From: Tenggerimyces flavus
Lineage (GTDB): Bacteria > Actinomycetota > Actinomycetes > Propionibacteriales > Actinopolymorphaceae
Assembly: GCF_016907715.1 (NCBI RefSeq)
Contig: NZ_JAFBCM010000001.1
Coordinates: forward strand, 7,789,420 to 7,853,419
Length of the DNA: 64,000 bases
Reading direction: 5' to 3'
Below the pieces are notes generated by a model. That model saw only the letters and a list, made by a program, of their open reading frames with translations. It was not told the DNA's origin and ran no database searches. Numbering within the stretch: the first letter of the stretch is position 1; the number at the start of each line of letters is the position of its first letter. The position numbers and the translations under genes are program-made. Below, piece by piece: positions 33,844 through 41,125 of this stretch.

Positions 33844-33849
33844 AGGCTA
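33844..33849 (-). promoter_or_regulatory. -10 box of purKE (leaderless)
   Basis: TAGCCT on the minus strand with 7 nt to GTG 33836. It overlaps the last codon and stop of the kinase-like gene. Confidence 0.5.
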
Positions 33850-34710
33850 TCGCGGCCACCCGTCCCGCCCGGCCAGGCGTGTCCCCGAATTCGCGCGCGG
33901 CGTGGCGGGGCTCGAACGGGAGTAGGCGAGGGCAGCGCGGAGTGCGGCGACCGGCCTGCTCACTTCCTGCAGCTGGCCGCTCGTCACCAACCACCGGATC
34001 TGCCCCGTCGCCTGCGTGATCGTGTGCCAGCCGATCTCCGCCCGGGCCACGTCACCTTGCGGGTGGCCGGCGACGATCGCCTCGAAGTCCGGCTCAGCCA
34101 TCAGCATCCCGACGCCGGAGAGCTCGGACGCGGCCGATCCCGCGTACCACTGGCCGAAGTCGATGAGGCCCACCACGCGCAACTCGGCATCGACGAACAG
34201 GTGCTCCGGCGATACGTCCCCATGACACAACGCGAGAGCTGGCTCGACGGGGAAGGACTCCAGCACCTCGACCACCCGGTCGACCTCCGACGCGCTGAGT
34301 CCCGCAGCCGGCAGGTGCTGGGTGTCGGCGAGGACGTTCGCCAGATAGCGCTCCCGATGCGCGTCGGGATCGGCCCACCGGCCCTCCCCCTCGGGCTCCC
34401 ACGCACCGGACGTCGGGATCGCGTTCAGGATCCCCAACGCTCGGCCGACCTCGCCCATCGCGGTCGAGCGCTGAGCGGGCGTGAGCTCCGGAAGGAGCTG
34501 CCCGAGCTGGCGACCGTTCGCCGCCCGGATCACCATCGCCGTACGCACATCGTCGCCGGTCTCGATCGACCGGATGTCCAGAACGTCGGGCACCGGCACG
34601 CCCGCGTCGCGTGCCCGGCCCATCGCCCAAGCCTCGTGGCGCACCAGGCTCGACGCCGTTCCTGGAAGCGAGACCCGCACGTACACAGCCGATCCGTCGA
34701 CCAGCGTCAC
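33847..34710 (-). CDS. Aminoglycoside/choline-kinase-like phosphotransferase, 5'-anomalous
   Basis: A 287-residue protein with the APH fold: catalytic loop CHGDVSPEHLFVD, metal-binding IDFGQW, and a substrate helix SGVGMLMAEPDF. It begins at GTG 34710, but in-frame codons just upstream (RLIRGDENEVHH) look like the missing first strand of the family and have no standard start codon. That frame is open back to the TAG of the LacI gene. A perfect 20-bp direct repeat (33909-33928 and 34794-34813) gives both this protein and LacI the ending AYSRSS. The gene seems to have been joined to LacI by recombination. Substrate unknown; possibly a sugar or amino-alcohol. Confidence 0.75.
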   Translation of the reverse strand: MTLVDGSAVYVRVSLPGTASSLVRHEAWAMGRARDAGVPVPDVLDIRSIETGDDVRTAMVIRAANGRQLGQLLPELTPAQRSTAMGEVGRALGILNAIPTSGAWEPEGEGRWADPDAHRERYLANVLADTQHLPAAGLSASEVDRVVEVLESFPVEPALALCHGDVSPEHLFVDAELRVVGLIDFGQWYAGSAASELSGVGMLMAEPDFEAIVAGHPQGDVARAEIGWHTITQATGQIRWLVTSGQLQEVSRPVAALRAALAYSRSSPATPRANSGTRLAGRDGWPR

Positions 34711-34813
34711 GTGGTGGACCTCGTTCTCGTCTCCCCTGATCAGCCGCTCCGCGGAGCCGCACCCATGCGCAAGAGGCCTCTACTCCGCCAGCTGGCTCGA
34801 ACGGGAGTAGGCG
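33909..34813 (+). repeat. 20-bp perfect direct repeat bracketing the kinase-like gene
   Basis: GGCTCGAACGGGAGTAGGCG occurs at 33909-33928 and 34794-34813, 885 bp apart. Each copy encodes (antisense) AYSRSS near the end of the kinase-like protein and of LacI respectively. This is what a duplication or insertion by short homology would leave. Confidence 0.8.
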
Positions 34814-35688
34814 GTGCTCGCGCGGATCGTCAAGGTGGGCGCGAGAACGGTCTCCGCATCCACGGGTTCGCCGTCCAGCTTGGCCATCGCGAGCTCCACC
34901 GCGCGCCGGCCGACGTCTTCCGCGGGTAGGGCGACGGCGGTGAGGTCGAGGCGTTCGGCGACCTCGTCCGGGCAGATCGCCACGACGGCGACGTCCGGCC
35001 GGAGGGTGTGGAGCCACGACTCGAGCGCCGGCACGTTCTGCACGATCACGCCGGTGACGTGGTCGTCCATCCTGGTGGCGACCTCGACACCTCGCGTGGC
35101 TGCCGCCGCGTGTGCCCCATCGGCGACGCGCGCCGTCGTCCCCACCAGGGCGACGTGGCGGTGACCGAGATCGGCCAGATGCGCGACGCACTTGGCGCCG
35201 GCCGCGTGGAAGTCGAGGTCGATGCAGGTGAGGTCGGTGGAGTCCCTGGGAGAGCCGATCAGTACCGCTGGGGTCTCCAGATCGCGGAGGAGCGGGAGGC
35301 GCTCGTCGTTGAGCTCGTCGTCCATCACGATGATCGCGTCGGCGAGAGAACTCCCCTGTACCCGTTGCAGTCCGCGCTCGCCTTCGCCCTGGGTGAGCAG
35401 CAGGACGTCGTGGTCGAACTGCCTCGCGCGAGCCGTGACGGCGGTGACGAAGCGCATGAGAACGGGGACGTGGACGCCCGTTCGCAGCGGGATGACGAGC
35501 GCGATGATGTTCGTTCGCCTGCTGGCCAAAGCTCGCGCCCCGGCGTGGGGTTGGTACCCGAGCGCCCGGATGCTCTCCTCGACCCGCCGCCGCACCTCCG
35601 GCGAGATCGGCCGCTTGCCGCTCAGCACGTACGAGACCGTGCTGGGCGCCACCTTCGCGTGCTTGGCCACATCGGCGATCTTGACCAT
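34780..35688 (-). CDS. LacI-family transcriptional regulator (short)
   Basis: A 302-residue repressor: LacI helix-turn-helix VKIADVAKHAKVAPSTVSYVLSGKRPISPEVRRRV, hinge YQPHAGARALASRRTNIIALVIPL, then a binding-protein-like core. It is about 30-40 residues shorter than the norm: the usual segment after the second subdomain (a D-D-x-A-x-G region) is missing between HTLRPDVAVVAICPDEVAERLDL and AEDVGRRAVELAMAKLDGEP. ATG 35688 is preceded by AGGGAGG. The operator-like dyad GTCGAATCGCTTCGAC lies 23 bp upstream, suggesting autoregulation. The inducer and regulon are unknown. Confidence 0.85.
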   Translation of the reverse strand: MVKIADVAKHAKVAPSTVSYVLSGKRPISPEVRRRVEESIRALGYQPHAGARALASRRTNIIALVIPLRTGVHVPVLMRFVTAVTARARQFDHDVLLLTQGEGERGLQRVQGSSLADAIIVMDDELNDERLPLLRDLETPAVLIGSPRDSTDLTCIDLDFHAAGAKCVAHLADLGHRHVALVGTTARVADGAHAAAATRGVEVATRMDDHVTGVIVQNVPALESWLHTLRPDVAVVAICPDEVAERLDLTAVALPAEDVGRRAVELAMAKLDGEPVDAETVLAPTLTIRASTAYSRSSQLAE

Positions 35689-35710
35689 CGCGGCCTCCCT
35701 CAAGGCGCGA

Positions 35711-35726
35711 GTCGAATCGCTTCGAC
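35711..35726. promoter_or_regulatory. LacI-type operator candidate
   Basis: GTCGAATCGCTTCGAC: arms GTCGAA and TTCGAC with a central CG, the typical symmetry of LacI-family sites. It lies 23 bp upstream of the LacI ATG and 146 bp before the flavoprotein promoter. Confidence 0.6.
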
Positions 35727-35871
35727 CCAAGCGATCGTAGGCGCGCCCCGAACCTCCTGACAAGACTTGCCAGTGTCTGCCGGAGTCAGCCGCAGACCAC
35801 CACGGTCAGACGTGATCCAGACCTCATGTCGCGCTGCTCACAACCGCACACACTCACCGGCCGGCGGGGTC

Positions 35872-35877
35872 TACTTT
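35872..35877 (+). promoter_or_regulatory. -10 box of the SdhA-like gene (leaderless)
   Basis: TACTTT with 6 nt to ATG 35884. Confidence 0.5.
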
Positions 35878-35883
35878 CGAGGC

Positions 35884-37623
35884 ATGAGCCACGCTCCTGA
35901 GCACCGAACGGCCACCAACGTTCTCGTCATCGGCACCGGAGCCGCGGGGTTGCGGGCCGCGATCGAGCTTGCCGAACGCGGCACCCAGGTGCTCTGCGTC
36001 GGCAAGCGCCGCAAGGACGACGCCCACACGGTTCTCGCCGCCGGCGGCATCAATGCCGTGCTCGGGACGATGGATCCGGAGGACACCTGGCAGCAGCACG
36101 CCGCGGACACGATCCGCGAGTCGTACTGGCTCGCCGACCCGCGGACGGTCGAGCTGCTCGCCAAGGAGGCGCCGCGCGCGATCGACGATCTGGTCGGGTA
36201 CGGCGCGGAGTTCCAGCGCGAGGAAGACGGCCGGCTGAGCCAGCGGTTCTTCGGCGCCCACAAGTACCGCCGTACCTGCTTCTCCGGCGACTACACCGGC
36301 CGGGAGATCCAACGTACGTTGGTGAAACGAGCCAACGAGCTCAACGTCCCGATCCGCGACGACCTCTACATCACCAAGCTGCTCGTGCACGACGGCCGCG
36401 TGTTCGGCGCGTACGGCTTCCGCATCGAGGACGGCAGCCGAACGGTGATCCTCGCCGACGCCGTGATCCTCGCGGCCGGCGGGCACACGCGCATCTGGCG
36501 CCGCTCCAGCAGCCGTCGCGACGAGAACACCGGCGACGCGATGCGCCTCGCGGCCGAGGCGGGCTGCCGGCTGCGCGACGTCGAGCTCGTGCAGTTCCAC
36601 CCGACCGGCATGGTCTTTCCCGAGGACGCCGCCGGCACGCTCGTCACCGAGGCCGTCCGCGGCGAGGGCGGGATCCTGCGCAACTCGCAGGGCGAACGGT
36701 TCATGGAGCGGTACGACCCCGAGCGGCTCGAGCTGTCCACGCGGGACCGCGTCGCGCTCGCCAACTACACCGAGATCGCCGAGGGCCGCGGCTCCGAGCA
36801 CGGCGGCGTACTCCTCGACGTCTCGCACCTGGATCGCGAGCTCGTGCTGCAGCGGCTGCCGCGGATGTACCGGCAGTTCGTCGACCTGCTCATGGTCGAC
36901 ATCACCCGCCAGCCGATGGAGGTCGCGCCGACCGCGCACTACTCGATGGGCGGCGTGTGGGTCGACCCGACGACGCACCAGACCGACGTCGAGGGGCTGT
37001 ACGCGATCGGCGAGTGCGCGACCGGCGTGCACGGCGCGAACCGGCTGGGCGGCAACTCGCTCGTCGACTGCATCGTGTTCGGCCGGATCGTGGGCGCCGA
37101 GGCGGCGGAGTGGTCGGAGTCGCTCGACGTCCAGGTACGGGACCGCGCGGTGGTCGCGGCGGCGCAGGCGGAGGTCGACGAGATCCTCGCCCAGCGCGGC
37201 GAGGAGTTCGCGCGGCCGTTGCAGCGGGCGGTGCGGGACGTGATGAGCGAGCACTGCGGCGTCGTGCGTTCGGAGGACGGGCTGAATGCGGGGTTGACCA
37301 AGCTCGCCGCGGTCGAGGAGCGGGTGGCGGGGCTGGAGGTACGGCCGGACATCGCGGGGTACGACGACCTGGCGCACACGTTCGACCTCAAGGGCTCCCT
37401 GCTCGCCGCCCGCGCCACCCTGCAGACGGCGCTGGAACGGCGCGAGACCCGTGGGGCGCACAACCGTTCGGACTACCCGAACCTCGATCCCGCGCTGACC
37501 GTCAACCTGACCTGGCGCCTGGACGGCACCATCGCCCGCGAGACCGTGCCGGAGACGCCGGCCGAGATCGCCAAGCTGACGGAAGGCCCCGACCTCGCCG
37601 TCTCCGGCCGCCTGGCGGAGTAG
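35884..37623 (+). CDS. Succinate dehydrogenase/fumarate reductase-type flavoprotein (stand-alone)
   Basis: A 579-residue flavoprotein: VLVIGTGAAGLRAAIELAERG for FAD, AHTVLAAGGINAVLG with His48 at the position of the covalent-FAD His of SdhA/FrdA, LVQFHPTGMVFPEDAAGTLVTEAVRGEGGILRN, THYSMGG-type APTAHYSMGGVWVD, and GLYAIGECATGVHGANRLGGNSLVDCIVFGRIVG. The His argues for SdhA/FrdA over L-aspartate oxidase, which lacks it. No iron-sulfur or membrane subunit genes are adjacent, so it may serve as a soluble fumarate/succinate or aspartate oxidase-like enzyme. The ATG 35884 start agrees with a -10 box 6 nt before it. Confidence 0.85.
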   Translation: MSHAPEHRTATNVLVIGTGAAGLRAAIELAERGTQVLCVGKRRKDDAHTVLAAGGINAVLGTMDPEDTWQQHAADTIRESYWLADPRTVELLAKEAPRAIDDLVGYGAEFQREEDGRLSQRFFGAHKYRRTCFSGDYTGREIQRTLVKRANELNVPIRDDLYITKLLVHDGRVFGAYGFRIEDGSRTVILADAVILAAGGHTRIWRRSSSRRDENTGDAMRLAAEAGCRLRDVELVQFHPTGMVFPEDAAGTLVTEAVRGEGGILRNSQGERFMERYDPERLELSTRDRVALANYTEIAEGRGSEHGGVLLDVSHLDRELVLQRLPRMYRQFVDLLMVDITRQPMEVAPTAHYSMGGVWVDPTTHQTDVEGLYAIGECATGVHGANRLGGNSLVDCIVFGRIVGAEAAEWSESLDVQVRDRAVVAAAQAEVDEILAQRGEEFARPLQRAVRDVMSEHCGVVRSEDGLNAGLTKLAAVEERVAGLEVRPDIAGYDDLAHTFDLKGSLLAARATLQTALERRETRGAHNRSDYPNLDPALTVNLTWRLDGTIARETVPETPAEIAKLTEGPDLAVSGRLAE

Positions 37624-37624
37624 C

Positions 37625-38065
37625 TCAGGTGCGGACGAACGTCAGGTCGTAGTCCTTGCGCCACGTGGTGCCCGCATCCTCCGACGCCTCCCAGCGGCCG
37701 AGGATGCGGTCCTGCTCGACGGCGGCGACGAAGCGCTGATGCATGTCCGGGTCCTCGCGGAGCAGCGTCCAGCGCGCGCCGTCGAACGTCATGGCGTACT
37801 CCCGGCAGGTGCCGCGATCGTCCTGGTGGAGGGCGGTCCAGCGGTCGTTCGGGTCGCTGCGACCGATGACCAGGGACAGCTCGGAGTGCACGTGCTCGCT
37901 GCCGGCGAACTGGACCCGTACGACCAGGAGCGACTCCCCGAGCCACTCGATCGTCGCGCTGCCCGGCACGGTGACGCCCGGCGGCTCCAGGAACCAGGCG
38001 TCGGACATCGTCGTCGTCCACACACCCTCGAGCCCTTCGAGTCTCGCCATCTCGGTGTTCCGCAT
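37625..38065 (-). CDS. Hypothetical protein, DUF1579-like beta-barrel
   Basis: A 146-residue cytosolic protein. It begins MARLEGLEGVWTTTMSDAWFLEPPGVTVPGSATIEWL and ends RWEASEDAGTTWRKDYDLTFVRT, the pattern (W at start of strands, GRWE...W..DY) of lipocalin-like DUF1579 or heme/fatty-acid-binding barrels. ATG 38065 with GGAGGG 6 nt upstream is preferred over an in-frame GTG 75 nt further up. It converges with the flavoprotein gene, one base apart. The function is unknown. Confidence 0.75.
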   Translation of the reverse strand: MRNTEMARLEGLEGVWTTTMSDAWFLEPPGVTVPGSATIEWLGESLLVVRVQFAGSEHVHSELSLVIGRSDPNDRWTALHQDDRGTCREYAMTFDGARWTLLREDPDMHQRFVAAVEQDRILGRWEASEDAGTTWRKDYDLTFVRT

Positions 38066-38241
38066 CTGCTGCCCTCCGCCAAGTCCGCTGACGCCCGGAA
38101 GGCTAGCCCCGATCCGCGGACCATCGCGGCACTCGAGCACGGTAGGTGCCTCAGGGAACTATCAGGGGCGGAATCGGGGGCGTCGGCTCAGCCGTTGCCA
38201 CAAAGGGCCGGTAGGCTCGGCGACTTGTCCGCCCCTGTCCG

Positions 38242-38787
38242 ATGTCCGTGACTTCCCCCGAACTCGCCCCGAGGTCCCGCGTGAAGCTGCTCAAGTCGCT
38301 CTACGGCAAGGTCGACAAGCTCGCCCACGAGGTTGCCAAGTTCGGGATCATCGGCGCCGTCGCGTTCGTGGTCGACATGGGTGCGTTCAACCTGCTCCGG
38401 TACGACTTCGACGGCAGCGGGATCCTCCAGCACAAGCCGCTCACCGCGCGGGTCATCTCCGTCTGCCTCGCGACGATCGTCGCCTACTTCGGCAACCGGC
38501 ACTGGACCTGGAAGAACCGCGAGCGCCGCGCGCTGCACTTCGAGTACAGCCTGTTCTTCGTGCTGAACGGTGTCGGCCTGGTCCTCAACCTGGCCGTCCT
38601 CGGGTTCGTGATCTACGTCCTCAACCTGCACGACCCGCTCTCGAACAACCTCGCCAACCTGTTCGGCATCGGCTGCGGCACAATCTTCCGCTTCTGGTCC
38701 TACCGCCGCTTCCTGTTCCGCGAGGTCTCCGCCCCGTCCAAGGGCCCGGAGGAAGAGACCGAGGTCAAGCTCTCCTCGGCCGCCTGA
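38242..38787 (+). CDS. GtrA-family membrane protein
   Basis: A 181-residue protein with four membrane segments (FGIIGAVAFVVDMGAFNLL, LTARVISVCLATIVAYFGNRHWTW, FEYSLFFVLNGVGLVLNLAVLGFVIYVL, LSNNLANLFGIGCGTIFRFWSYRRFLF). The motif NRHWTWK and final FRFWSYRRFLF are GtrA signatures. GtrA proteins take part in moving polyprenyl-phosphate-linked sugars across the membrane for envelope glycans. It fits the wall-polymer theme but is distant from that cluster. Its last 88 bp overlap the antisense histidine kinase gene. Confidence 0.92.
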   Translation: MSVTSPELAPRSRVKLLKSLYGKVDKLAHEVAKFGIIGAVAFVVDMGAFNLLRYDFDGSGILQHKPLTARVISVCLATIVAYFGNRHWTWKNRERRALHFEYSLFFVLNGVGLVLNLAVLGFVIYVLNLHDPLSNNLANLFGIGCGTIFRFWSYRRFLFREVSAPSKGPEEETEVKLSSAA

Positions 38788-40010
38788 GGCAGGAACACCG
38801 CGAAGACGGCCGGCCGCCGCGAGATCAGCTCCAGCCGCCCGCCGTCCGCCTCGGCCAGATCACGCGCCACCGCAAGCCCCAGTCCCGTACCGCGCCGCCC
38901 GCTGACGGCGCGTTCGAAGACGCGCTGGCCGAGCGCCTCCGGGATCCCCGGCCCGTCGTCGGCCACCTCGACCACCGCCGAGCCACCCGCTGACCGCCGC
39001 CGCACCCGCACCGTGCCGCGGCCGTGGTGCAGGGCGTTCTCCAGCAACGTCGCCAGCACCAGCCCCAGCGTCCCAGGCCCCGCCGACACCGCCAGCCCGT
39101 CGACCCCGAGCACCTCCAGACGCCGGCCCACCGCGTCGAACGCCGGCCGCCACTCCGCGAGCTGCTGGTCCACCACCGAGTCCACCGGCACCACGATCCG
39201 CCGCGCCGAGTGCGTGTCGCGGGAACGCGTCAGCAGCCGATCGACGACCTGCGACAGCCGTTCGACCTGCCCCAGCGCGATCCGCGCCTCCTCGCGGACG
39301 ACGTCCGGCGAGTCGGTCGCGAGGATCTCCTCCAGCCGCATCGACAACGCGGTCAACGGCGTCCGCAGCTGGTGCGACGCGTCCTGGGACAGCTGGCGCT
39401 CGGCCGCGAGCATCTCCGCGATCCGGTCCGCGCTCTGGTCGAGGACCTCGGCGACCCGGTCGAGCTCGGGGACGTCGTACCGCGCGCTCGGCGTCCGTAC
39501 CGCGCCCGAGCCCACCCGCTCCGCCGCGTCGGCGAGCAGGACGAGCGAACGGGACAGCCGCCGCGCCTGCCAGATCCCCAGCGCCGCCGCGGCCAGCATC
39601 GCCAGCACCCCGAACGCCGCGAGCGCGAGCCACAACGTGTGGACCTCGCCCTCGACCGCCGACCGCGGCTCCAGCACCTGCACGCGGACGCCGTCGCGGC
39701 TGACCGCCTCGGCGGAGATCGACTCGGCCGCGGGCACGGTCGGCCCGAACGCCAGCAGCAGGTCCTCCTCGTGCCACACCAGCACGCGCTCGCCGTCGTG
39801 CGCGGCCGCCGCGACCGCGGCACGCGTGACCGGCCGCTGCTGCTCGAGCAGGACGTCGACCGCGCTGGCGACGCGCTGGGCGTCGAGCTCGATCCGTTCG
39901 AACCGCCCGGCCTGCAGGTAGCGCTGCCCGAACACCGCGATCGGCAGCCCGAACAGCACGGCCGCGACGATCGCGATCACCACGGTCGTGATGACGAGCC
40001 GGCGCCGCAT
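38700..40010 (-). CDS. Sensor histidine kinase
   Basis: A 436-residue kinase with two membrane helices (residues about 6-28 and 125-147) around a small external sensor, a HAMP region, the phospho-acceptor His213 (QDASHQLRTPLTAL), N-box LVLATLLENALHHG, and G-boxes VADDGPGIPEALGQRVFERAVSGRRGTGLGLAVARDLAEADGG. It acts with the response regulator 6 nt upstream. A Ser-rich tail of 28 residues (AAEESLTSVSSSGPLDGAETSRNRKRR) extends past the normal end of the ATPase domain and overlaps gtrA on the other strand. The signal is unknown. Confidence 0.94.
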   Translation of the reverse strand: MRRRLVITTVVIAIVAAVLFGLPIAVFGQRYLQAGRFERIELDAQRVASAVDVLLEQQRPVTRAAVAAAAHDGERVLVWHEEDLLLAFGPTVPAAESISAEAVSRDGVRVQVLEPRSAVEGEVHTLWLALAAFGVLAMLAAAALGIWQARRLSRSLVLLADAAERVGSGAVRTPSARYDVPELDRVAEVLDQSADRIAEMLAAERQLSQDASHQLRTPLTALSMRLEEILATDSPDVVREEARIALGQVERLSQVVDRLLTRSRDTHSARRIVVPVDSVVDQQLAEWRPAFDAVGRRLEVLGVDGLAVSAGPGTLGLVLATLLENALHHGRGTVRVRRRSAGGSAVVEVADDGPGIPEALGQRVFERAVSGRRGTGLGLAVARDLAEADGGRLELISRRPAVFAVFLPQAAEESLTSVSSSGPLDGAETSRNRKRR

Positions 40011-40016
40011 CCGGTC

Positions 40017-40691
40017 CTACGCGTCGCGCTCGAAGCGGAAGCCCACGCCTCGTACCGTCGTGATGAACTTCGGGTCCGACGCGTCGTCGCCGAGCTTGCG
40101 TCGCAGCCACGACACGTGCATGTCGAGCGTCTTCGTCGAGGACCACCAGGTCGTGTCCCAGACCTCGCGCATCAGCTGGTCGCGTGTGACGACCCGGCCG
40201 CTCTCGCGCAGCAGCACGCGGAGCAGGTCGAACTCCTTCGCGGTCAGCTGCAGCTCGGCGCCGTCCAGCCAGGCGCGCCGCGACTCGGCGTCGATGCGTA
40301 CGCCGTTTCCGTCGGTCCACTGCTCGCCGGTGCCGCGGCGCAGCAGTGCCCTGACACGGGCCAGCAGCTCCGCGAGGCGGAACGGCTTGGTCACGTAGTC
40401 GTCGGCCCCGGCGTCCAGGCCCACGACCGTGTCGACCTCGTCGGCGCGGGCGGTGAGGACGAGGACGGGCATCCGGCTGCCGTCGGCACGGAGCCTCCGG
40501 CACACCTCCAGGCCGTCGAGATCGGGCAGGCCAAGGTCGAGGACGACGAGGTCGAATCCGCCGCCTCGCACCTGGCCGAGTGCGTCTTCGCCCTCGGCGG
40601 TGACCGCGACGTCGTACCCCTCGCGCCGGAGTGCCCGGGCGAGCGGATCGGAGATCGAGGCGTCGTCCTCGGCGAGCATGACCCGCGTCAT
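40017..40691 (-). CDS. OmpR/PhoB-family response regulator
   Basis: A 224-residue regulator: acidic pocket LAEDD, phospho-acceptor Asp52 in LVVLDLGLPDLDG, KPFRLAEL, then a winged helix (LQLTAKEFDLLRVLLRESGRVVTRDQLMREVWD...KTLDMHVSWLRRKLGDDASDPKFITTVRGVGFRF). It precedes the kinase gene by 6 nt. It resembles CseB/PhoP-type actinobacterial regulators. Starts at ATG 40691 with a TACGAT -10 box 7 nt upstream. Confidence 0.95.
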   Translation of the reverse strand: MTRVMLAEDDASISDPLARALRREGYDVAVTAEGEDALGQVRGGGFDLVVLDLGLPDLDGLEVCRRLRADGSRMPVLVLTARADEVDTVVGLDAGADDYVTKPFRLAELLARVRALLRRGTGEQWTDGNGVRIDAESRRAWLDGAELQLTAKEFDLLRVLLRESGRVVTRDQLMREVWDTTWWSSTKTLDMHVSWLRRKLGDDASDPKFITTVRGVGFRFERDA

Positions 40692-40698
40692 AGGAGCG

Positions 40699-40704
40699 AT
40701 CGTA
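40699..40704 (-). promoter_or_regulatory. -10 box of the two-component operon (leaderless)
   Basis: TACGAT on the minus strand with 7 nt to ATG 40691. Confidence 0.55.
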
Positions 40705-40758
40705 CGACCGTTGCCCCCGTTGCCGTGGGAAGAGCCTGGTCGTACGTCACCGAACGCG

Positions 40759-40764
40759 TACGCT
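40759..40764 (+). promoter_or_regulatory. -10 box of the MmcQ/YjbR gene (leaderless)
   Basis: TACGCT with 7 nt to GTG 40772, supporting that GTG as the start. Confidence 0.55.
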
Positions 40765-40771
40765 CGGCGCG

Positions 40772-41125
40772 GTGAAGAGCCCGATGCTGCGGCGTATCCG
40801 CCGGATCTGCGCGGCCTTCCCGGAGGTGGCCGAGGTGCCAGGGCCCGACGTGCTGAACTTCCGGGTCCGCGGCCGCGGCTTCGCCGTGTACTGGTCGCAC
40901 TGGTTCTCCGACCCCCGCCCAGCGGTGTGGTGCAAGGCCCCGCCGGGAGCGCAGGAGGAGATGATCATCGCCGACCCGGAGCGCTTCTTCGTCCCCGCGT
41001 ACAACGGCCGCCACGGCTGGATCGGCATCCGCCTCGAGCCCCCGCCCGACGACTGGGACGAGCTGACCGCGATGCTCGAGGTGGCCTACCGGCTGACGGC
41101 GCCGAAGCGGCTACTCGGTCCGTGA
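40772..41125 (+). CDS. MmcQ/YjbR family DNA-binding-like protein
   Basis: A 117-residue protein with the family outline: LRRICAAFPEVAEV..., then FRVRGRGFAVYW, AVWCKAPPGAQEEMIIADPERFFVPAYNGRHGWIGIRLE, and a closing WDELTAMLEVAYRLTAPKRL. Members have a CyaY-like fold and are suspected, not proven, to bind DNA or nucleotides. It starts at GTG with a nearby -10 box and converges with the lipoprotein gene (15-bp overlap). Confidence 0.88.
   Translation: MKSPMLRRIRRICAAFPEVAEVPGPDVLNFRVRGRGFAVYWSHWFSDPRPAVWCKAPPGAQEEMIIADPERFFVPAYNGRHGWIGIRLEPPPDDWDELTAMLEVAYRLTAPKRLLGP

Noticed and set aside
35854-37461. 535-codon minus-strand frame opposite the SdhA-like gene
   Set aside because: It is antisense to a clear flavoprotein with all motifs and has composition typical of shadow frames.
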